Shown: positions 45,338 to 55,127 of the stretch, piece after piece | How the letters are laid out: every line of letters starts with the position of its first letter | Numbering within the stretch: the first letter of the stretch is position 1 | Assembly: GCA_033558025.1 (NCBI GenBank) | Contig: JAUCEF010000001.1 | Location: 3,720,001 to 3,784,000, forward strand | Reading direction: 5' to 3' | DNA length: 64,000 nucleotides | Origin: Phytophthora sp. 'mugwort' | Taxonomy: Eukaryota; Oomycota; Peronosporomycetes; Peronosporales; Peronosporaceae | Notes under the pieces: model-generated | The model's database searches: none | What the model was told of the DNA's origin: nothing | What the model saw: only the letters and a program-made list of their open reading frames with translations | Translations under genes and position numbers: made by a program

Positions 45338-46338
45338 TCAATGCCCAGCACAGGACCATTTCACCTGACATTGGTCCGCTCGAGTTTGTGAGCAGATGGA
45401 GAGCCACTTGCACTGGCACGCGTACGCGGCAAAATCTATCTCGTCACAGATCCCGTGTCAGATGTTGGTACCGAAAATTGAGACCGGAAATCATCCTCGC
45501 AATCTGTACCTGGATCGCTTTCCATTTTCACTCGAAGTCTCGCCTCATTAGGTACATTCTCGCGGAAGAACATGTAGTCGGCAGTGGCATCCCATTTTCT
45601 AATCATAGAGCAGAAATTCATTGTGATTTTTTGTTCATAACTCTAGCACAACCAGGATAGCTTTTAAGTCGTAACTTACTTGCCAGGGAATTGCACGACA
45701 GTAAAGTCGCACTCGTTGCAGCGAAGATTTGAGCACACGCTAAAGGAATAAGAAGAAACATAAGTTGTAGGTTTTTTTGCAGTTTTTAGTACCAAGCACA
45801 GGAGAACGAATTGAAGGATTTCATACTTCCGCGAAGAAAATGCGGTAGTTAGACCACGGTTAGCACGTCCTCCATCTATCAACACTTGAGGGCATCTACA
45901 AGGCAACAAAATGGACCGCGTAAGCAACAGTGAATCAAAAAATTGAAAGCCTGCATTGCTAACTTTTTTGTGCCGCCAGCTTGAAACTCGGTTCTTGAGA
46001 TCTTCGCGTTAGATGAGTTGTATGCGCCTGCTCTAGTTGATGACATCGGTTGCGGGTGGACGGCTGCAGGTTTGCTATCTTCGTCGTTGAGCATCTCCAA
46101 CAGATCGTCGAGCTCATTTCTGCCCTACTCAAGCGGACAGTAGTGTCTCGTTAGCAAGACACTACGTATTATCTATAAGAAAAAAAAAACGCACCCGTCC
46201 CTTACTAACAGGCTGAGTAATTCTGGTGGAGATATCTGCGTCGTTGGTGTACTTCATCCCTGCTGCGTGGCCTTCTCCACCGGATCGAGGGCTTTTCATT
46301 GCGTCTTCGACCTCATCGAGCAAATCCTGGAAGTTCAT
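45338..46338 (-). CDS. CFAP418: Cilia- and flagella-associated protein 418 (C8orf37) homologue
   Basis: The minus-strand exons read MNFQDLLDEVEDAMKSPRSG at the N-terminus, then ELDDLLEMLNDED, then LRCNECDFTVVQF, then KWDATADYMFFRENVPNEAR, and finally AYACQCKWLS to CQVKWSCAGH before the stop at 45338-45340. In the human protein the matching blocks are DLDELLDEVE, LRCIACDFLVV, DKSCDYLFFRNNMPE and AYACQCSW..LRWVCGKH, in the same order. Several short introns (GT..AG) separate them. The protein is associated with cilium and photoreceptor function in animals; in an oomycete this fits flagellated zoospores. Exact internal exon ends were read by eye. Confidence 0.85.
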
Positions 46339-46566
46339 GCTTCTTCACGATTGAAGCAGGGCGATTATGTAGTTTGAGAAGCTACACTAACGTATAATGA
46401 ATCGGATTGCTGGCCTTGTCGCGGATGCCCTCCGTTTTATCGGCCTGTCGTTTCGCTACCTCCATCACCAACCAGTCTATTCTTAGCTTAACTCTTGTCT
46501 CGTGAATCATGAATGATTAGAATACATTTTGTTCAAGGTTACACATTACTACATTAGTACGTCTAA

Positions 46567-47619
46567 TCACACGGGGATCATACTCGCCGACTCAACGAGT
46601 GCTGAAGGCGGGGGCCGGACGAGCTTCTCAGTGGTGGCGTCCTCTAGCTCCTCCACAGTGAATCCCTCGATAAGCTTTTTCCAGCCGAACGAAGCGATCG
46701 AAAATAATGCGAATAGCGGTCTGAAGACAGGCCACCATGAAGCAAGCAAAGTAAGTATCAATTCCCAGATAAACCAAGTCTAGATAGACGACGTCTGGTG
46801 CGTACCTTGTAATGAGATCGAACCAGCCACTCTGCGGGGCGGCGCCATTTACATAGCGAATGTACAAGAACGCATCGTGCCGTACCCCGTCAATTATGTA
46901 GTAATCTGCAACAACAGCAACAGTTGTTAGAAACCACTACCGAATGAATGTCTTTTGACTCCATCTGCACCTTGCAAATACCGCAAGTTCTGGAACCCGT
47001 TCTTTTCGTAAAAGTGTCTGGCACTGAGATTATCTGCCTTCACATGGAGATAGACCGCTCCGCACTGCGGTTGACGACAGGCTTGAGCAATGCATTCCTG
47101 CAGCAGCGCCGAGGCGATGCCCATCCTTCGGACGGAGGACCTGGTGCCCAAAGTCAAGATGTACATGATGTGCGTGTGTTCCCAGTCATCAGGGGAGATC
47201 AGGTCCGGGTCGTCCACTTTGCTCAGCGGCAGCGTGCTGGCCGTCACCGCGCCGAGAACATTTTCCTCTCGTTTCTCCTCAATATTGGGCTGGACGGACG
47301 TCTGGAGATCGGACGAAGTCTGCGTCTCCACCGCCAGACGAGCGAACAGCGGCCCGCCCGTCTCCATCCACATACCCTGTGCAGCGCCGTCATAGAACGC
47401 CTGGTTGTAGCGGATAGGGAACCATTCTTCGTGCAACGCGCGCACCTGCGGGATATCCCATGAGCCCAGGTCGCGGAAGTAGATGACGCGTTCGAGTGCT
47501 GTGGATGCCGGCGCCGCCGGCGCCTTGGCGCCGACTACGTCCATCACGTCCACCACGTCGTAGTCGATCTCCAGCGCCACCACGCGCGGGGTCAGCTCCA
47601 CGTCGTCGACGTATGCCAT
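46567..47619 (-). CDS. NAA60: N-alpha-acetyltransferase 60 (NatF)-like
   Basis: Three exons (47619-46971, 46905-46806, 46720-46567) join in frame to 300 residues. The GNAT core has HEEWFPIRYNQAFYD (human DWFPIEYPDSWYRD), THIMYILTLGTRSSVRRMGI (human VAYILSLGVVKEFRKHGIG) and AVYLHVKADNLSARHFYEKN (human AIYLHVLTTNNTAINFYEN), then DYYIIDGVRHDAFLYIRYVN with NGAAPQSGW (human SIRGVLKDGFTYVLYINGGHPPW). The last exon, RPLFALFSIASFGWKKLIEG, is a hydrophobic-amphipathic stretch, as in the Golgi-anchoring tail of NAA60. NatF acetylates N-termini of membrane proteins on the cytosolic side. An extra segment of about 45 residues (around residue 95-135) is inserted in the core. Confidence 0.85.
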
Positions 47620-47797
47620 CTTCCCACGAGGTGCTCAATCTAGTTTCCGCGTTGGTTTGGTGGGTCAGCGTACTCTTGCGTTTCTTTCTTGCGACTATGA
47701 GAACAGTTATTTAGAGCGTTTGCTGCTAACTTATTCTAGAAATCCAGTAAAAGGTTCGTTTCATAAACTGTCAGAATTGATCGTCAGCGATTTAGGT

Positions 47798-49989
47798 CTA
47801 TTTTTTAAAGTAGGAGACGATGGTTTTCAGTCTCTTACTATCGCCCTGCGTGACGTGTGAGATTGTGCTAGTCGCGCTTGACTTCGACTTACCATTGGTC
47901 TTGCTCTTGCTCTTGCTGCTGGCACTGTCGAGGTGCAGCACAAGTCGTAGGATCTTCTTAACGCCCGTTGTGATGCCCAACTGCTGCATATCCGCAACTG
48001 TCATCCAGCGTAGCTCGTCAGACTCGGCAGCTGGCAGCAGCTCCGGTCGAGCCTTGAAGTGCAGGTGTTCGATGCCCATGTGATGCTTCACGTGCGAGAA
48101 AACGTGTGTGAGCTCGCCGAGGTCGCGGCGCTCGGGAATCGGCTTGCCGGATCGAGTGAGCGCGGTCTTCTCGAATATGTCCGTGAGCCGGGCGTCCACG
48201 AATGTTTTCCGTTTGGAAAATGGTGGGATTTTATCACTTTCGCTCATCTGTGAAGCACATCGAACGGAAAGTATGATAAATGCTTGGCTCATAATACAGT
48301 TCATACCTTCACTCACCTTGCTGTGAAGGAACTCCCATTGTCCAGATAGCAGACCACCCTCAGGCCGTTTGGACATCAGAAACTTCCAATTGGATGGACA
48401 AGCGTCTGCCTCAACGCTCTTCGAAGCTTTACGCTTTCCCTTTGTCAGTGCTGCTGTTCCCTCACTTGATAAAGCACACAATGCGGAGACGACAGCAACT
48501 GCGATTACCTCGTTCTTCGATTCATTCTTTTTCGCCTTCAGTGGATATTTGGTGACCTGTGGATAACAACAAGTTAGCGGACGATTATATATTTGTGTCA
48601 GCCAGGTCACTGTCAAGATGAACACTACCAAACTCACCTCGGTCTGCGCTTTACCCCACTCCGAAATACGTGTGTAGTCGCAGAAAGAACAAGAATTACT
48701 TGATTCGGCGGGCACCTTAGCTAAAGGACGCACGCTCTTAGGCTTGACTGCAGTTGCCTCTTCGTAGGCAAGACACACCGACTTGACAGGGCAGTTCGAG
48801 CATTGAGGGTTCTGCGAGAGCAAACATGTCATTCATGTAAGAACTGAGCTCTCCTAGAAATTACAGCTGAGGCGGCATAGTTCATGCAATAACCTGAACT
48901 GTGCACATTGTCGCTCCAAGTTCCATCAGCGCCTGGTTAAGAGCGCCAGGCCGATCGCACTCGCCTACAAGCTCTTTAGCTGTCTTCCATGAAAACTTAA
49001 TTAGCTGTTTGTTCTTCGGGTCTGCTCCGACAGCTCTCATCCGGGCCATCACGCGTATTACATTGCCGTCTACTAATGGTTCGCGGTTCCCGAAAGCGAT
49101 GGATGCAATTGCTCCTGTCACGCACAAAATGACAACAAAAAATGAGCCCAGCGCTAGCACCTAAATAAAGCGTTTGTTCGGTACTACGAACCTGCCGTGT
49201 ACGGTCCAATTCCTGGAATTGTCAGCAATTGATCAACACCAGATGGCAGCTCGCCATCATAATTCTCGACCACGTACTTCGCGCCAGCATGCAGCATCCT
49301 AGCACGGCGGTAATACCCCAGCCCAGCCCACAATGCGTTCACATCCTACGACCGCAAAGCAATTAACCACCCAATGTTCAATGCCAAATATTTTAACTGA
49401 TATGAACACGACTGCCGCTTACCTCTTCATTTGCTTCAGCCAGTGCGGCAACCGTCGGGAATTTGTCGATCCAGCGCAAGAAGTACTCCACCACGGTATC
49501 CACGCGCGTCTGCTGCAGCATGATTTCAGATACCCACGTCTCGTACGGCGCGACATTCCTCGGCTGGACTGCACTGTCACCATCCGTAACAGCGGTGACA
49601 ACAGCTTCCTCTTCCACCTTCTCATTATTGACATCCTTAACCTCCTTCACCGGCGACTTCAGGAACACGTCCATTCCCATTTTCTTGGCTGCAACTTGCA
49701 GCTTCTTCTTATGGTTCGTGTGCGTCGCCGTCGTCAAATACGGCGGCGGATCTCCTCGCCACGGAAGTTTCCGGCGGTGCGCGTCGTACCACGCGAGCAG
49801 CTCCGTTCGTGTGACCACGAGCTCCTGCAGTCGAAAATCGTGGCGTGCAGCATCGTGTTGCGTCGAGAACGCCGTCGCATTACCTGCAGCTGCTTCCGAG
49901 CTTTCGCACTTCATCAGATCCTCAATGTCCGGCTGACTCGTAGCGGCATTGGACGGCGATGCGGTCGTGTGCGTCCTGGACCGCGGCAT
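47798..49989 (-). CDS. MUTYH: A/G-specific adenine DNA glycosylase MutY (MUTYH)
   Basis: MutY removes adenine mispaired with 8-oxoguanine. On the minus strand the exons give [40 protein letters not shown], the helix-hairpin-helix [20 protein letters not shown] split by an intron near 49193, the catalytic [12 protein letters not shown], and an iron-sulphur motif [17 protein letters not shown] (C-x6-C-x2-C-x5-C) interrupted by an intron. A C-terminal NUDIX-like part recognises 8-oxoG. An insertion of about 70 residues lies between LPWRG and YETWV. I prefer ATG 49989; an in-frame ATG exists at 50043. The protein ends in [10 protein letters not shown], close to a PCNA-binding box. TTTGGCGGGA, an E2F-like site, lies at 50009-50018 just upstream of the chosen start. 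Confidence 0.9.
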
Positions 49990-50190
49990 CTTGAAAGTGT
50001 TAAACAACTTTGGCGGGAGACACCTTTTGTGTCCTAAGCACATGTGTGATCACAGACCAAAAATATCATCTAGTGTAATTAGTGTAAATGGTGTGTTTTA
50101 CATTAGGTCAATAACATACGGTCGCTGAACAGTTCCCTCATCGACAACGGACGCGAAGGACTTCGACCGGCATCCCTCTTACATTGATCA

Positions 50191-50803
50191 ATGCAGCGCG
50201 TGGCCGTCTTGTCGCACGTGAAGGCGAGCTCGGTGCTACCGAGTCAGAACAGTAGCGGTGGGCGGCGCATTGCCTGGCACGGCGGCAAGATCTCGTCCAA
50301 CAAGGAAGAGGCACTGCAGAAGTTCTACCAGCGCAAGCTGCGGGCGGGCGACCACCTCACGGCACAGCAGATTAAGGCCAATCAGGCGATGCGTGCGACC
50401 ACTTTCTCTTCACTTCCAAGCCTCTGGGGTACTATTAAGTGACTAACTATTGATTATATGCCGCAATGCAGTGGGCATCAAGCTGGACCTGGACGCGGCG
50501 CAAAAGAAACCCAAGAAGCTACACGCGACCCACCGACCACATGTCAAAGTGACAGCGAGTGGGAACCGCACAGTGCTCAAGACGGGACGCGTGGTTGGAC
50601 CCAAGCTCGACGCAAAGCAGAAGGGGAAGAAGACAGGGAACAGCAGCAAGCAGCAGGCTGCGCGCCAGCCCAAAACGGTCGTCAAGATGCCGCAGAAGCA
50701 GACAGAGTGCCCTTCCATCTCGCTAGAAGACAAGCTGGACCTCCCACTAGAAGCTCTGGTCGGCGGCAAAAACAAACGCAGCAATAACATGAAGCGGAGA
50801 TGA
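50191..50803 (+). CDS. Small basic protein of unknown function
   Basis: Two exons, 50191-50392 and 50472-50803, joined at GTGCGA..GCAG in frame, give 177 residues. The N-terminal half reads ALQKFYQRKLRAGDHLTAQQ and IKANQAMLGIKLDLDAAQKK; the C-terminal half is very basic and lysine-rich, ending ISLEDKLDLPLEALVG and then KNKRSNNMKRR. I do not recognise the family. DLPLEALV followed by lysines vaguely recalls the UAP56-binding motif of mRNA export adaptors (consensus DMSLDDII), but this is weak. The gene is divergent from MutY with about 200 bp between the start codons. Reading through without the intron would stop within exon 1's extension, so splicing is needed for the second part. Confidence 0.6.
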
Positions 50804-50951
50804 ATAGATGTACAGGAACACGCAGAAAGAAGCTCAGGACAGGAAGAACACTCGAGGAAGAAGAGAGAAACCCGCTGTCATCCTGCGGCTGTTCGTGTGT
50901 GTGAATGGATAAATACTACACATGTTGCATCTCGCATGAGGTCAACGCAGA

Positions 50952-52979
50952 CTAGAGCATGCTTCCTTCCTCCACCGTAGAAGCTCCGTCTGGTCGGGAC
51001 AAGAACGATGCGGTCGTCGGGGAACGAAACGCGATCTTCAGAGCTTGTAGCAGCGTTGATACCTCGATCACAGTTAGCGTGTTGGCGAACTTCTTACGCA
51101 AAGCGCGGCGTGTGGCGTGGTCGTGCTCCTTAGGAATCAGGCACACTTCCAGCCCAATTTTCTGCGCTGCCGTGAGGCGCGACTCAAGCATCTTGACTGG
51201 TCGTACATGGCCTGATAATGACACCTCTCCTAAAAATGCGGTACGCTCCAAAACAGGACGGCCGAGAACAGAGCTGGCCAGTGCCACTGCTAGTGCCAAG
51301 TCGGCCGCAGGTTCCTGAATTGTGTAGCCCTCCGCGATATTCACGAATACACTTTGGTTGCGGCAAGAAATCTTGGCACGCTTCTCCAGTACGGCGAATA
51401 ACAGCAGCAGTTTGTCGAACGCTACGCCCACGCCGCGCACACGTGAGAAAGCCTGACCACCACCACGCGCAGCATCCGCGCTATATTGCGTCCGGTTTGC
51501 CAGGGCCTGGATTTCGAGGGGAATTGGCCGCTTGCCTTCCATAGCAATCGTAAGGGAGCATCCGTCAAGCGGCTCAATCTCGGTCTCCTCGCCATCGTCA
51601 GGATAGTCACCATTGTCTTCATCGTGTGATGAAACAAACGCCATGAGAGGATTCGGTAGCGGCTGGAGGCCCTCGTCAGTCATGGTGAAGACGCCGACCT
51701 CATTGGTGTTGCCAAAGCGATTTTTTTGGCAGCGCAGAAACCGCCGCGAACTCTGCGGGTCGCCCTCTAGCTGTACTACGGTGTCCACAATGTGCTCTAA
51801 CACCTTGGGACCAGCAATATCACCGCTTTTGGTCACGTGGCCAATCAGAATCACGGGCACATTGCGTGACTTGGCCAGCCGAAGCAAGCGAAGGGTGCAC
51901 TCTTTCACCTGATTGACTGTCCCGGCTGGAGACGGAATATCTTCTACGTAGACGGTCTGAATGGAGTCTACCACCACAGCGCCAAATCCTTGATAATCGT
52001 CATCATTCGCATTTTGTCCATTTCCTCCTTGCAGCAACTGGAACACCGAGTCCAGATTGGTCTCGCTTGCCACAAACAGACTGTCACTCATGGATCCGAG
52101 ACGCTCTGCACGCATCCGTACCTGCAGCACACTTTCCTCACCCGAGATGTATACCACTCCGCGCTCACGCATGGTTGGTCCATTTGCCAGCATGTTCGCC
52201 ATTTGGAGTGCGAGCTGTAGTGAGATAAACACCAAAACAACAATAACATTCTGGTAAGCCAGTAGCTCCTCGTCTTCGACACGCATCCAATACAGCATAT
52301 ATACCGTGCTCTTGCCTACACCAGGGTTCCCAGCCACCAGCGTCAATGAGCCGGCCACTAAGCCTCCTCCTAGCACCCAATTCTACGAACACACACATCA
52401 GTAGCCTGTCATCAGTTGCTGCAACTCAACCATCCAGTAGCTTAAAGCACTCCGTCCTACCAATTCGCGTTCTGGCAGTTCGATCCGCTCTAGAAACGTG
52501 TCCAGCTCGACTTCTTTCATGCGTAGAGCGTGGGGGGCGTCCCCTTCACTGGCGCCCTGGCCGGTCCTGGACCAGGCCACAGCTCGCTTGGATTTGTTCT
52601 GAGTAAAGGATGCAGCGTTTGACTGGCGGAACAATGGTTCGGCCGGCTTGGCGGCCACCACGGAGCCCCACTGCGAGCAGGCCGAGCACTTGCCCTGCCA
52701 CTTGACGAAAGTGTGGTCGCAGTTTAGGCATCGGAAACTATCGGACGAGCTTGCGAAGCTGCGCGCGTGAAGAGCAAAACGCTGGACGTTAGGTTCGGTA
52801 TGTGTTCTCAGTCGATTCTGGAGGTGATGGTGTGAGGCTACGAATCCGGTAGGACGCGTGAGCCACGCTGCCGACTGCCGCATGTACATCAGCTTGGCAG
52901 GCCACATTTGGGCTGCAGCAAATTTTTTTGGAGTGAACCGGTACAGCAACATGGGCGTTATGGTTCTATCCAGCAACAT
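50952..52979 (-). CDS. radA: RadA/Sms-like DNA repair protein with probable organelle presequence
   Basis: Three exons (52979-52461, 52382-52305, 52214-50952) join in frame to 619 residues. The order is that of bacterial RadA: a zinc finger at C84, C87, C98 and C101 (FRCLNCDHTF, then KCSACSQWG), a Walker A motif GNPGVGKST in the second exon, GVVYISGEES, VVVDSIQTVY, HVTKSGDIAGPKVLEHIVD, the diagnostic KNRFG motif (KNRFGNTNEVGVF), and a Lon-like C-terminal domain with AFLGEVSLSGHVRPV. RadA is a RecA-family motor that helps process recombination intermediates. The first 75 residues are rich in Arg, Ala, Ser and hydrophobics with few acids, and precede the conserved part, which suggests import into mitochondria. 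RadA is bacterial in origin but also found in plants and some protists. Confidence 0.92.
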
Positions 52980-53294
52980 ACGTTATTTATCTTACCGTAA
53001 AATTTACATTACACATGCCACATCCTTCGCAAAGTTTTCAAACGTGAAAAAAAAAGGTCAAAGATTGACAAAAACCATAGCGATAGCTAGATATAGGGGG
53101 TAAAATCGCGCTCTGAGCCCGAAAATGAGGTCGATTTTTGCTGCTTCGCAGCGATTTTCACACCAGAGGCTACCAAACAATGGCATTCCGTTGGCCTCCG
53201 CACTCCGGTGGCTAGGGTTGGTTTTTCTTTGCATAATTGAAGGGCATGTATTGGTCAATCGGACGTACCATATGATGAATATTGAGAAACGACG

Positions 53295-55027
53295 TTACGA
53301 ACGGCAATCTAAAACTCTAACATCACGCCCCACAAATCTTCTGTGCATATGTATTTGTTGAGGTCTATTTGGTAATGCATCTTCGTGCTTCTGAACGTGG
53401 CGATAGACCTTTAGCCAGTCTCCCTCGGACGCCTCGAGTCCTGCGCGCACCTTGGCGACGACGCCACCACCGTTCTTGGGGGGATTCTTGGCGATGCGAT
53501 TATTGACAGTCCCCCAAATCAGCTCGATCCGCTGCAGTGAGGGGTGGTACGGCGGCGTGTAGTACACAAGGTGCTCGCACTTGACAGCAATTTTGGTTGC
53601 CATGCACTCTACCTTGGGCCGGTAGACTTAACGAGTTCGAGCAGCATATCGACCGTTGCTTTAGGGCTAAATACCATCCGGATGTGGAGCATATGGAAGC
53701 GATCATTAGCAAATTAGAATTACAAGCAAACACAATATAAAAAGCAGATTTACCGTTTTTCCGCAGCCACGCCAGGGTGTCTGCCTTCAGCCACTTTTTG
53801 CGCGGACTTTTGTTGGCGGCTCGCTTGTGATATGATGCGCCGTCCATGTATATGTTGCAACCGCCGTAGCGCTGCAGCGCCTTGCACAATTGCTCGAACC
53901 AAAGTTCAAACAAATCTGCATCAAAATTACCATGATAGTCTTCATTACTATCCGTACCTCTCTTTAAAGTGGAACTCCACACTCTAATAGAGTCTTCAAC
54001 GAAGTGGTCCGTCATCACGGCACCACGGCTGCGGATGATGCCAGCGGCAATGATGCATGCACTAAGATCGCAACAACACAGTAGATATTTCAGCTAGAGT
54101 CACAAGTGAGTCAGGTAAACAAATACCAAAAATCTTACCGAGCTCCTTTTCCGGATTTACCATATCGAACCTTTTCCGACATCAGCCACGTCACAGACAA
54201 GACGTGGTTGACCTTGCAATAAGACTCGTCGAGAAATACATCGGGCTGGGCGACACCCAGCCATACAGAGCGCTGGTTGGGGCAGCGAATAGCAACTCGA
54301 TTCACAAGTTTGCGCTCGAGGTAGGCCTTTCGGAAGGCCACATTGCCGGCCGACTCGGCGAAGATGTTGCATGTCTCCCCTTTGAGGTGGTGGAAGCTTA
54401 TCGCGTGGAGGGCCAGCGTCATCGTGTCCTCGCTCGACAGCACGTCGCACTTGGTATCCACCTCAGAAGCAATGCGACGTGCTGTTGTTGGCTGGACGGC
54501 GCAGTTCTGGGCCACTACAAACTCCCGAACTGTTGGGACAATGGCCTCCAAGTTGTAGCCTCTCGGCCTTCCTCGATTCGACTGCATAGTCTGCCAAATG
54601 TAGCATTAGCAAATATTAAATATTAGAGTTAACAAATACATGTCAGTTAAGATCACTAAAGGCAACAATACCTGGAAGTCGGTCCCGGGTCGGCGCTGTT
54701 TTGAGCAACCACTCGCTCTACCGTCTTGAAAGCGCAACCTAAACACTGAGTTACGAGTTCCCTCGTGCGGATTCCTCGAAAGAGGCCTTGTTCCTTCTGC
54801 AGCGCGAAGAAGTCATATCTCACCACCAGCATCTTCTTTTCTCCTGGGGTGAACTCGTGTCGTTCAGCCGACATCTTTTGCGTAATGAAAGCGATTGCAA
54901 AGCGATGCCGCTGACTGATTTGAACAGGAGTCTCTAAGCCATCCAGTGACGGTCTCCTGAGCTCAGTGCGGTTAGCCTTCGAATCGCTATGGCACTTTCG
55001 CTTTGTTAATATTTTTGGCGTCGCCAC
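53295..55027 (-). mobile_element. DDE_3 (IS630/Tc1-like) transposase gene of an oomycete transposon
   Basis: On the minus strand the N-terminal region starts at ATG 55027 (MATPKILTKRK), followed after an intron by RGRPRGYNLEAIVPTVREFV. The catalytic region has DVFLDESYCKVNHV (first Asp), DYHGNFDADLFELWFEQLC, CNIYMDGASYHKR (second Asp) and YTPPYHPSLQRIELIWGTVN (Glu). All three acids are present, spread over several frames separated by probable introns, so whether a functional protein is made is uncertain. This family is very common in Phytophthora genomes. Terminal repeats were not identified. The gene abuts the end of the second hAT copy at about 55050. Confidence 0.82.
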
Positions 55028-55049
55028 TTATGCGGCGTACAATACGTAC

Positions 55050-55127
55050 GTAAGAGAACATTCTCGTCTACAGGCAGTGTCTGCTGTCGCTTACGCTTTT
55101 TCGTTTGACTCCACGCCCTTAATACAC
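55050..55127 (-). pseudogene. hAT copy 2, distal fragment beyond the MULE
   Basis: The reverse complement matches 40717-40795 of hAT copy 1 (for example AAACGAAAAAGCGTAAGCGA here, AAACGAAAAAAGCGTGAACGA-like there). Bases 55117-55127 are one copy of the MULE target duplication. Confidence 0.8.

Noticed and set aside
46948..47463. 171-codon plus-strand frame opposite NAA60
   Set aside because: It is antisense to a well supported GNAT coding exon and has no domain.
49333..50037. 234-codon plus-strand frame opposite MutY exon 1
   Set aside because: It is antisense to the conserved MutY catalytic region; arginine and serine bias is typical of shadow frames.
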